54,053 nucleotides of DNA from a virus. The notes under the pieces were generated by a model. That model made no database searches and had not been told where the DNA came from. It worked only from the letters and a program-made list of their open reading frames with translations. Made by a program: the position numbers and the translations under genes. Below are positions 1 to 7,508 of the stretch, piece after piece (positions within the stretch are counted from its first letter, which is position 1; each line of letters begins with the position of its first letter). The stretch is from positions 1-54,053 of the IMG/VR virus record IMGVR_UViG_3300037961_003327. One strand, written 5' to 3'.

Positions 1-967
1 CAGCATCGTAGTTAAAGGCTGTCGTGTCCATGCACCCCCAGGTGTGAAGCGTGATGCAGTCTCCTGGCTCCGTAGCGTTTGGGTTGTAGTCAACGTAATC
101 GTCATCCATGCAGCCAACTACTGGAGGATCGACAGGGCAAGGGTCTACGAAAACAGCCCCTGAGTAGGCCACCAGTCCGTCACCCTCTGCAAAGGCGATA
201 TCCTCAAGCTCCCACACAACAGAGTCGTTGCATGCCGTGATTACTACACCGCCATCGGCGATACCGCCAGTCGCGCTTCCGTTTAGTCCGTCTCCGTATG
301 TGTCTGTAAGGATGAGCTCAAAGCCCAGCGAAACACAGAAGTCATAGGTGTACGTAGCTAGTTGATCCCCGAAGTTAAACTGTCCTGGAAACACCTGCTC
401 GTAGAACTGACCTACAGCCAAGTCTACTAGTGTAAAACCAGTCTCGTTGGGCCAGTTATCTAGCGTCAGCTCCATAGATACGAACGCTTCACCCTCTGGG
501 CATTCGCTTACATTGCATGTGCCGTTATCCTCTGTAGCCCATGGGTTGTAGTTGTTGGATGATTCATCCATACACCCAGGAATTGGCAGCTCACAAGGCA
601 CAAGCGTAAACGGAACGTTGAGCTCAGACCCTCCGAAGTCGTACACAGCTGTATCGAGGCCGCAGTTGTTGGTTAGGCTAAACCAGCCCTCACCAAAACC
701 ACAACAGATTCCGTCTCCAAACGAATCGTAGATTACAAACTCGTAATCTCCAGGAGGTAGAATCACCATGCTGTTAAAGAGATTGTTGCCGAAGTATCCA
801 CCAGGCGATGCAGCTACTACGGCTGGACCTGCTGGCAGGTTGGGATTGTATATCTCCCAAGTAGTTTCATTACCATATTGGTCTGTAAAAACAGATACGT
901 TTACCCAACCAGGCTGAGCAAACGCATAAATCGGTAATAACAATAAAAACAGTGTAAGTCTTACCAT
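1..967 (-). CDS. Secreted Cys-rich 'GCMD' module protein (3' end cut by window edge)
   Basis: Open frame from ATG at 967 running off the left edge (322 codons visible). The product starts with a clear signal peptide (MVRLTLFLLLLPIYAFAQ, cleavage near residue 18). Two segments carry the pattern D-x-x/Y-GDG (DSFGDGICCGFGEG and DTYGDGLNG). Three modules begin GCMD and are followed by NYNP or similar, then A-T and a Cys (GCMDESSNNYNPWAT; GCMDDDYVDYNPNAT; GCMDTTAFNYDA). Such modules are common in secreted and surface proteins of marine Bacteroidota, so export across the host inner membrane is likely. The exact function is unknown; adhesion, envelope change or receptor masking are options. The ATG overlaps the stop of the upstream gene by 7 nt, so it is in the late operon. 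The C-terminus is not visible. Confidence 0.8.
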   Translation of the reverse strand, partial: MVRLTLFLLLLPIYAFAQPGWVNVSVFTDQYGNETTWEIYNPNLPAGPAVVAASPGGYFGNNLFNSMVILPPGDYEFVIYDSFGDGICCGFGEGWFSLTNNCGLDTAVYDFGGSELNVPFTLVPCELPIPGCMDESSNNYNPWATEDNGTCNVSECPEGEAFVSMELTLDNWPNETGFTLVDLAVGQFYEQVFPGQFNFGDQLATYTYDFCVSLGFELILTDTYGDGLNGSATGGIADGGVVITACNDSVVWELEDIAFAEGDGLVAYSGAVFVDPCPVDPPVVGCMDDDYVDYNPNATEPGDCITLHTWGCMDTTAFNYDA

Positions 968-1257
968 TTCACTTTGTTTGCCCAGTAAGCAGCACTGGAT
1001 GGTCCCTTGGCAATGTTCTTTCTGTGTCGAGCCTTGAATGACTTGCGCTTCGCTTTCATGCGAGCGCTTTCTCCTGGCTTGGGCTTACCAGCGGTTTTAG
1101 CCCCCCTTTGACCAAAGCGAATGATTTTAATTTTACCACCTACTCGAACGGCCACTATGTGTGACTTAGTGGGATGAGATGGGGTCCTTTTTGGCTTGTT
1201 TAAACCAGACAGCCCAAGTCGCTTCAGCTTTGCTTTTTCGCTTTTAGTCAGAGACAT
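961..1257 (-). CDS. Small very basic phage protein ending 'SSAAYWANKVKW'
   Basis: 98 residues, rich in Lys/Arg. The ending FKARHRKNIAKG...SAAYWANKVKW is a pattern I know from many marine phage proteins of unknown function; such proteins are usually found among virion genes. A nucleic-acid-binding or virion-internal role is an inference from charge only. The ATG at 1257 lies exactly 4 nt downstream of a TACTTTTG box, so this gene probably starts a leaderless transcript that continues into the secreted protein gene, whose start codon overlaps its stop. Confidence 0.75.
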   Translation of the reverse strand: MSLTKSEKAKLKRLGLSGLNKPKRTPSHPTKSHIVAVRVGGKIKIIRFGQRGAKTAGKPKPGESARMKAKRKSFKARHRKNIAKGPSSAAYWANKVKW

Positions 1258-1261
1258 TAAG

Positions 1262-1269
1262 CAAAAGTA
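1262..1269 (-). promoter_or_regulatory. Bacteroidota-type -7 box (TACTTTTG), 4 nt before ATG
   Basis: On the minus strand TACTTTTG matches TAnnTTTG, the -7 element of the Bacteroidota housekeeping sigma factor. It is separated from the ATG at 1257 by CTTA. No good -33 TTG is visible. The same 4-nt spacing occurs at five other late genes. Confidence 0.55.
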
Positions 1270-1281
1270 ATAAAAACAAAA

Positions 1282-1452
1282 TTATAGGGTGGCGATGACG
1301 TCTTTGTCAGATTGAGTCAACGATCCGTCACTATCCTTTGATAATTGTGCTGCAACCTTAACCTTGTCGCTATCCTTACCAAGCAAAAAATCTAACACTA
1401 GCTGCTCCCCAACCTCATCTATAACTGCTTGTAATTGTTCCGAATAGCCCAT
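1282..1452 (-). CDS. Small protein of 56 residues, unknown
   Basis: ATG at 1452, stop TAA at 1282. Product MGYSEQLQAVIDEVGEQL... is acidic and probably helical. It has no recognised domain. The start overlaps the stop of the upstream discoidin-like gene (TAATG), which supports a real translationally coupled gene. It sits between the fibre genes and the basic protein gene of the late operon. Confidence 0.55.
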   Translation of the reverse strand: MGYSEQLQAVIDEVGEQLVLDFLLGKDSDKVKVAAQLSKDSDGSLTQSDKDVIATL

Positions 1453-2315
1453 TATCCAAAGTTTAAAAAAGTGTCTTCAGCAGTTACTTGAAAGATTGCG
1501 AAGTCGGTTTCTTCACCTGAAAAACTACCTGTGTCGCTGCCTTGAAGTTGAAAATGTGTCGCATCGTTCTGACTATGAAAACGGATTTCCATGCTTTTGA
1601 TGATCGGAATCGTTGAATATGTTCCCGATTCAAATTTTAGTTGCCACCAATTGTTTGTCGCATTTGTAGCCAGAAGCCATGCAAGGTCAAAGTTACTGCC
1701 GTTTACTGCTTTCCAAGCGTCATAACTACTTGAAAACAGATGCCCCTGACTAACCTCGATGCCTGTTTCCGAAGTGTTGCTTGTAAGGTTTGTAGTTGGG
1801 TATTCAGTTCCACTTTGACTTGATCCTGTGAAAAAACTCAACTCGGATATTGCGAGACGTGAACTAGAATTAGCACCCGCTGATGTGACTCCGCGTAGGC
1901 GGATGTATCGCTTTTGTACGAAACTAACATCATAAGTTGCTGTGGCAGCTGCGCTCTGTATGTTGTCGCCAAATTCTTGCGCTCGAACCGTGACCGTTCT
2001 TGTGCCTGTTGCCGTATTAGTGTCGCTGAAGCTCATTGTATCACTAATACTGTCAGCCGCAGTTTCTAACGTATGGTCCACCTGAGTGTCGGTTACCGTA
2101 GTCGTTCCACCAACCGCCGCCGTACATTGATAGTTCGGGTTTGTAAAACTGCTGTGATTTGTTACCTGAACAGTTACTGCTCCAAATACTCCCCCACTGA
2201 CTGAGATTGTTGGTGTCGTTGAGGCCGTTCCTCCACCGCCAGATGGTACGTCCACTCCGTTAATGTCAGCTATGTCAGCCATGGCAATTCCATTTATATC
2301 TCCAGATGTTGGCAT
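1452..2315 (-). CDS. Tail-associated protein with discoidin-like carbohydrate-binding domain
   Basis: 287 residues. The N-terminus (MPTSGDINGIAMADIADING) is a short Asp/Gly repeat seen at the start of phage fibre proteins. Residues ~30-135 are a Thr/Ser-rich beta domain with an Ig-like look. From ~138 to the end the order RYIRLRG..., ...AISELSFF, ...WKAVNGS, ...WWQLKF, ...IKSMEIRF resembles F5/8 type C (discoidin) galactose-binding folds. It lies directly after the long fibre gene (2-nt gap), so a role in binding a host surface glycan as a receptor-binding tip is likely. The fold call is by eye. Confidence 0.7.
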   Translation of the reverse strand: MPTSGDINGIAMADIADINGVDVPSGGGGTASTTPTISVSGGVFGAVTVQVTNHSSFTNPNYQCTAAVGGTTTVTDTQVDHTLETAADSISDTMSFSDTNTATGTRTVTVRAQEFGDNIQSAAATATYDVSFVQKRYIRLRGVTSAGANSSSRLAISELSFFTGSSQSGTEYPTTNLTSNTSETGIEVSQGHLFSSSYDAWKAVNGSNFDLAWLLATNATNNWWQLKFESGTYSTIPIIKSMEIRFHSQNDATHFQLQGSDTGSFSGEETDFAIFQVTAEDTFLNFG

Positions 2316-2317
2316 TG

Positions 2318-4558
2318 TTATGCAAGGTCAATGTAATCTTGTGATGGTGAGAAAAAGACTTTGTTGTCGGCGAGGCAGTGTCCGACAACGCGAACAAAAT
2401 CAGCGCTATCGCTAGGCTGAGTACTAGAAATCTGACCCGTCGCAGAATGACTTATGTAAAGAATATCGCCAGCAGATCCAGGATCATGATTGAGATAGCC
2501 TACCCCGTGTACAAGCATGCCATTTGTAGTAGAGTTGCTACCTAAAGCCATAGCTAGTAACCCTTTTGTTTTTGCTTCGTCGTTAGCATCCACCTCAACC
2601 CATGTTCCACTACTAAATGTGTATACTTTTCCTGCGGTAGTGGAGTCGTTTCCAAACTTAACTATAGTCCCCTCAGCCTCTCCAGCAGCGTTAACCGCTG
2701 AAGTCTGTGTTACAAATTCGCTTTCAGTTCCGTCAACATTTCCAGACAGGTTTCCAGAAAATACGGTAGCTGAAACAGTGCCTGAAGAAGGGTTGTATGT
2801 TAAATCACCGTCTGCTTCTAACCCTACGTTACCGCTGCCTGCTGCCCCAGCAACAAAGGTTATTACGTTTTCTTCGTCAGTGCTTTCATTGTCCGTAACT
2901 GTAACGGTAGTAGCAATAGCAGCCGTGCCAGAGGTGTTCTGGTTCCCTGCGCTATTTACGCCTGGAAGATCTATGTTGCCTGAACCGTCAAAGCTAACAC
3001 CCCCAATGTTTACAGCGGAAGCTAAAGCCGATGCTGTATCAGCGTTGCCTTCAAGAGCTCCGTCAAACTTAGTCGCCTCTATTTCACCTGAGGCTTTCAT
3101 AGTGATTCCGTCTCCGCCGCTAACTCTGAAGATGATTTGGTTATCAGTACCAAACTTGATTCTGTTGTCGGCGTCTCTACCAATTTCTAAGCTAGAGTTT
3201 ACTACGGAGGTGATGCCTGTTTGTGCGGCCTCTACATTTAGAGTTACGCTACCCGAACTACCTCCACCAGAAAGACCAGTGCCTGCGGTAACACCTTCAA
3301 TATCTCCGCTACCACCGCCTCCACCACCTGCGGCAGCAATAGTAATTCCACCGTCGGAGTTTGTAATGGTGATGTTGCTACCAGCCGTAAGGGTACCAAC
3401 TGCTGGACCGCTACTACCGCCTATAAGTAACGATCCGTCTGTAGTCATAGCGGCAGCAGCTAGCGTATCCGTTCCGCTATCCTGAGTAATAATTACAGCC
3501 TTGTCTGTAAACGAAGTTGCGTTGGTTCCGCCCTTTGAAACTGGTACAGTATCAGTCAAGGTAGACCCAGCAGCGGGAACAGTAATTGCAGCGGTCCCGT
3601 CAAAATCCACGCCATTGATTGCTCTTGCTGTGGCAAGTGCTGTAGCTGTACCAGCGTTGCCAGAAGTATTCAAGTCAGAGGCAACCACAAAATCCATATT
3701 GCCATTAGCATCATCATAAGTAACGGCAATGCCTGTTTTTGTTCCGCCAGTAGCGACTAAGGGTCCAGCTATATCTTGGACTTGCTCAGTAGAGAGCTGA
3801 GTATTAGTGTCTGTAGACGCTATCGTAATATTGTCTGCATCTGTGTGAGTCAGGGTTATATTAGATCCAGCAACAAACTTGATATCGTCAGTCCCAGAAC
3901 CTGCACCACCCGTAGTGTTTCTAAGAATGATGTCATCGGAGCTATCTACAAAAGATAGAGTAGTTGTGTTTTGAGTGTTGGTGTCTGACGGCAAAGCAAC
4001 CCAGTCTAAGTTACCGCTAGCATCCGTTTGAAGCACTTTATTAGCATCACCAGAATCTACACCTGGCGGAAGTGTCAAGGTATATGTTGCTCCTGTAGAG
4101 TGAGCTGGGCTTTGGATTTTAACGCCGTGGGTGTTCTGTGAGCAATTTAACTGTATGGCCCCTGTGGTGCCGTCATCAGTCCCATCGCCCATAATCTCAA
4201 CGCACCCTGTTCCGTTGGGGTCAATCTTTACATTTCCGTTACTAGTAGATGTAGTAATCTTGCTAGACTGAACATCCAAGTCTCCACCTAGCTGAGGAGA
4301 GGTATCTAAAGAAATATCGCTTCCTCCATCAGCGCCTGCTGCTCCTGTAGCGCCTGTCGCGCCAGTTGCACCTGTAGCTCCTGTGTCGCCAGTGTCACCT
4401 TTGTCACCCTTGATTCCTTTTTCTGTTACTGTTATGGAGCTAGAAGCAGGAGGGGTAACTGTTACGGAGGTAGAAGATTCATTTACGGTAATCGTAGTGC
4501 CACCAGTTTCCGTAGTGGTGATAGAGTTTCCACCGCTAGAAGTAACTGTTATAGCCAT
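2318..4558 (-). CDS. Long tail fibre protein with collagen-like segment
   Basis: 746 residues. After a Thr/Ser-rich N-terminal region (1-45), residues 48-79 form a collagen-like Gly-x-y run (GDKGDTGDTGATGATG...), which should fold as a trimeric triple helix. The rest is a repetitive beta-rich shaft with the T4 gp37-like unit A-x-INGV-x-FDG-x-x-x-I (INGVDFDGTAAITV; IGGVSFDGSGNIDL). The C-terminus (GLLAMALGS..., GDILYISHSATGQIS) is typical of phage fibre ends. It starts 1 nt after the upstream Ig-like gene and is followed by the discoidin-like protein. Probably a trimeric fibre that positions the receptor-binding protein. Confidence 0.85.
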   Translation of the reverse strand: MAITVTSSGGNSITTTETGGTTITVNESSTSVTVTPPASSSITVTEKGIKGDKGDTGDTGATGATGATGATGAAGADGGSDISLDTSPQLGGDLDVQSSKITTSTSNGNVKIDPNGTGCVEIMGDGTDDGTTGAIQLNCSQNTHGVKIQSPAHSTGATYTLTLPPGVDSGDANKVLQTDASGNLDWVALPSDTNTQNTTTLSFVDSSDDIILRNTTGGAGSGTDDIKFVAGSNITLTHTDADNITIASTDTNTQLSTEQVQDIAGPLVATGGTKTGIAVTYDDANGNMDFVVASDLNTSGNAGTATALATARAINGVDFDGTAAITVPAAGSTLTDTVPVSKGGTNATSFTDKAVIITQDSGTDTLAAAAMTTDGSLLIGGSSGPAVGTLTAGSNITITNSDGGITIAAAGGGGGGSGDIEGVTAGTGLSGGGSSGSVTLNVEAAQTGITSVVNSSLEIGRDADNRIKFGTDNQIIFRVSGGDGITMKASGEIEATKFDGALEGNADTASALASAVNIGGVSFDGSGNIDLPGVNSAGNQNTSGTAAIATTVTVTDNESTDEENVITFVAGAAGSGNVGLEADGDLTYNPSSGTVSATVFSGNLSGNVDGTESEFVTQTSAVNAAGEAEGTIVKFGNDSTTAGKVYTFSSGTWVEVDANDEAKTKGLLAMALGSNSTTNGMLVHGVGYLNHDPGSAGDILYISHSATGQISSTQPSDSADFVRVVGHCLADNKVFFSPSQDYIDLA

Positions 4559-4559
4559 A

Positions 4560-5012
4560 TCACCTAGAAATATCTTCGTTTACAGTAAATGAACCTCTAA
4601 GAATAGTTGTGACGACATCACCTACTTTTTGCTGGATATCGTAACTAAATATACCGACAGGAAGATTTGCCATCGTATCAGCAGATGCGGTAACTTTTAC
4701 AGTCCCGCTATCAGTAATATCTGTAAACTCAAAGCCTGTGCTCAGCTTACCTTTTTGACTTTCGCTAAGTTGTTTTGCATTTGCTTGAGAAGACGACAAA
4801 GTGCTAGATGCAATAACTTCTCTTTCAGAGACTCCAGACCTAGTTCTTTGAGCAGACGTTTTTACATCCATCAAAAACTCATAGCCCAAAGTAGATAGCT
4901 GCAAAGCAGTGCCACTAGAGTCTTTTAAAGTCAAAGTAAGAGAAAACGTATCACCTCTTCTGCAAGTAATATCTAGTTGTTCTGCTACATCTAAGTTTAC
5001 GCTACTTCCCAT
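4560..5012 (-). CDS. Ig-like baseplate/fibre-attachment protein
   Basis: 150 residues. LDITCRRGDTFSLTLTLKDSSG at the N-terminus matches the 'RGDT-x-x-x-x-x-x-KD' start of Ig-like BppU-type domains found just before fibre genes in many phages. The C-terminal part (LPVGIFSYDIQQKVGD...LRGSFTVNEDIS) completes the pattern. It probably links the fibre to the tail or neck. It is flanked by 1-nt gaps on both sides (portal upstream, fibre downstream). Confidence 0.65.
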   Translation of the reverse strand: MGSSVNLDVAEQLDITCRRGDTFSLTLTLKDSSGTALQLSTLGYEFLMDVKTSAQRTRSGVSEREVIASSTLSSSQANAKQLSESQKGKLSTGFEFTDITDSGTVKVTASADTMANLPVGIFSYDIQQKVGDVVTTILRGSFTVNEDISR

Positions 5013-5013
5013 A

Positions 5014-7464
5014 TCAACCTAATAGTGTGTTTGTAATATTTACTGGTATATCCGAGCCCTCTGTGATTTCACCCCTTTTGCCCTGACGTTGAGATATAAG
5101 CTTGCTTTGCTTCTCCGCCTGCTTATCTATCCTTTCGTCCTTTCTATTCTCTTTGAGAACTTCGATTTTTTCTTTAAACTCTTGATCGTCAGTCTTAAAT
5201 CCAAGAGTAGCTTGAGCCTTAATTATCTCAATCTCTTTTCTAAACTGATGGCGCATCTGTTCAAGCTGCGACTCTAACTGAGTTTTAAGCTGCATCTTTT
5301 GAGCGTCTATCTGTGCTTCCATCTGCATTTCTTGCATCCTACCTTGAGAAGCCGCCTGAGCAGCAGCCTGAGCTTGCTGAGCTTGAAATTGAGAGTTTTG
5401 TGCAGCAATCTGTTGTTGAGAAGCAATCCTCTTTTTTCTTCGAATCACAAGCAAACGCTCAGCTTGATTCACATCCTTTATGTTGCGAATAGCTATAGCA
5501 TCCTCAATATCTATTTCTTTTTGCTGCAAAGAAATCTGTATGTTCTGCTCCAAGTATGCTTTGTCTTTGTCCTCCATTTCTTTGACTACCTGCACGCCGA
5601 AGTTGTACATCGGCAAGTTGCTAAACGAAGAAAGGACAGACATGTTTTCTTTTCCGATAGCGTTCTCATAAACCCTATACAAAACAGACTCAGAAGGAAG
5701 TATCTGTATGCACTTCACTATGTCTTCGCACACATACTTAAACAACACCATAGAAGCATTAGTGATGTCGTATATAGCATTGTTCCCAGCTGCTATAGCT
5801 TGCTGCTGAACACCCACGAGTGTATCGCCTTTCGGTGTAGAAGCATCCATCATCTCGTTGATTCCCGTAGTGTCACGAATCATTCTGAGATAGTGGTTGT
5901 ATAAACCAATCAATTCATTGATATTGCGGATGCTGTTACCTATCTCTCTGACTGGCGGATTTTGGAACCCACCCTCTGGGTTCTTACTTCTGTAATAAAA
6001 GACACCAGTCTGCTCGTAGATATCGTGAAGATCTAGCGGCTGCAACTCACCGCCCTTGCCAAGCTGTACGTTTTCTAAACCTTCAATATCAATAATCAGT
6101 CCGTCAGGCTTAGCTTTTGCGATAGCCTGCTGCAACTTCAGGTGAGTCAACTGCAACATGTCGGCAAAACCCGTGCAACTATCCACCAAAGACTTTGGCA
6201 TCATGTTGCGGATGTTTGTCGCAACTACAGAATAAGACAGTCTGCACTTAGATATATCATGAATATTCTTAGGGATATTCTTGCTCATCCCATAGTTGAA
6301 AATCATATCAGAACCACCTAGGATATAACTGCCACCGTAAACAGTAGCAATTTCCATTTTGTGCGGTTTTCTTTCAAATACACTTCCCTGTTTGGGCTCA
6401 TAGTTAAAACCCTTCATAAAGAAGTTTACGTTGCCAAACCTGTTTTCTTTTTCTTCGAAATAAATGCAATCAACAGAGATAAATTCAAAGTCTAATATGT
6501 TAACCATATACTCATCGTACCCATACTCTTGACGCATAAGCCGATTGTTGTAAGAGGTCTTGTTTAACGCACTAGAATCATTTCCATATTTGCCACTTAC
6601 AGTCTTAGCTATCTTTTCAAAGTCGTGCTCTTCTAGCTCATGACCAGCTAACCTTTTTAGCTCCTGTATGGATACCGTCTTAATGTGACCCGCATAAATT
6701 AAATCTTGGAAGGTGGGGTCCTCTGTGTAACTATGAATAAACTTAGTTGGGTCAACATAGTTAGTTTTAATTCCCTCATTGGGATCGTTGGTCCTATGTA
6801 CGACAGCCATACCCAAAGAAACCAAGTCATTCACACATCGTCTAAAGATGTTATCAGTGAAGCTGTTCCAAGAAAGAGTCATATTCGTTCCAATCTGAGC
6901 TGCCACTTCAGCATCGGTCTTGGTGTTTGTGCCTAAAAATATTTCCGACTCTTCTAAAGAATCTGGAAGTTCGTCAGGATTGATGTCAAGAACCAACCCG
7001 CCGCTTTTTTCTTTTAGAGCTTGAAGCTTTTGTTTTGCTTGAATCTGAATTTCTACTCTTCTTTTCTTTTTGTCTTTTTCAGAAGAAGAAAGCGGATCTA
7101 CAGCTTCAAGGTTAGGGTAGGGATTTCTAGAGAGAATTTTGTTTACAACAACACGAACAAACTTTGGGAGAATAGGAACTGGAGTATAGTCCAGGTTCAT
7201 CAAGCTGCCATCGCCATCGTTCGGATTTAAAGACCGAAGAAGCTTCTTGTATATATTGGTGTCTTGATTACCGTTAGCGTAATCTCTACTCCTTTCAAAA
7301 ATAACATTTCTCTTCCCATAAAGAGATGTGGAGCTAGTCATTTTTCCCCACTGAGACTCCATCGCTTTTGCGTATGCAATCCCGTAAGCCTTACTGTTTT
7401 TCGTTTCAGTGCTTGCTAACGGATCGGGAAACGAGCCTTTCTTGTTGTCGTTTTTATAATTCAT
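5014..7464 (-). CDS. Portal protein (crAss-like type)
   Basis: 816 residues. The dodecameric portal is the DNA gate at the capsid vertex. The segment MNLDYTPVPILPKFVRVVVN (about residues 90-110), the long helical middle and the Gln/Lys-rich coiled-coil C-terminus (~660-790) are as in portals of crAss-like phages. Position supports the call: it is immediately downstream of the large terminase. A TATATTTG box lies 28 nt before the ATG, in the 44-nt gap after the terminase stop. The C-terminal ~150 residues are unusually rich in Gln/Ala and charged residues and may form the internal barrel. Confidence 0.85.
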   Translation of the reverse strand: MNYKNDNKKGSFPDPLASTETKNSKAYGIAYAKAMESQWGKMTSSTSLYGKRNVIFERSRDYANGNQDTNIYKKLLRSLNPNDGDGSLMNLDYTPVPILPKFVRVVVNKILSRNPYPNLEAVDPLSSSEKDKKKRRVEIQIQAKQKLQALKEKSGGLVLDINPDELPDSLEESEIFLGTNTKTDAEVAAQIGTNMTLSWNSFTDNIFRRCVNDLVSLGMAVVHRTNDPNEGIKTNYVDPTKFIHSYTEDPTFQDLIYAGHIKTVSIQELKRLAGHELEEHDFEKIAKTVSGKYGNDSSALNKTSYNNRLMRQEYGYDEYMVNILDFEFISVDCIYFEEKENRFGNVNFFMKGFNYEPKQGSVFERKPHKMEIATVYGGSYILGGSDMIFNYGMSKNIPKNIHDISKCRLSYSVVATNIRNMMPKSLVDSCTGFADMLQLTHLKLQQAIAKAKPDGLIIDIEGLENVQLGKGGELQPLDLHDIYEQTGVFYYRSKNPEGGFQNPPVREIGNSIRNINELIGLYNHYLRMIRDTTGINEMMDASTPKGDTLVGVQQQAIAAGNNAIYDITNASMVLFKYVCEDIVKCIQILPSESVLYRVYENAIGKENMSVLSSFSNLPMYNFGVQVVKEMEDKDKAYLEQNIQISLQQKEIDIEDAIAIRNIKDVNQAERLLVIRRKKRIASQQQIAAQNSQFQAQQAQAAAQAASQGRMQEMQMEAQIDAQKMQLKTQLESQLEQMRHQFRKEIEIIKAQATLGFKTDDQEFKEKIEVLKENRKDERIDKQAEKQSKLISQRQGKRGEITEGSDIPVNITNTLLG

Positions 7465-7492
7465 ATTTTTTAAAGCACAGTACGCTTGTTTG

Positions 7493-7500
7493 CAAATATA
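7493..7500 (-). promoter_or_regulatory. Bacteroidota-type -7 box (TATATTTG) before portal gene
   Basis: Perfect TAnnTTTG on the minus strand in the terminase-portal gap, 28 nt before the portal ATG. No clear -33 TTG at 17-21 nt. It could let portal and fibre genes be transcribed separately from terminase. Confidence 0.5.
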
Positions 7501-7508
7501 GCAAATCG

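Noticed and set aside
2517-3485. 322-codon plus-strand frame
   Set aside because: Antisense shadow of the repetitive fibre gene; Pro/Val/Ser-rich translation with no start context.
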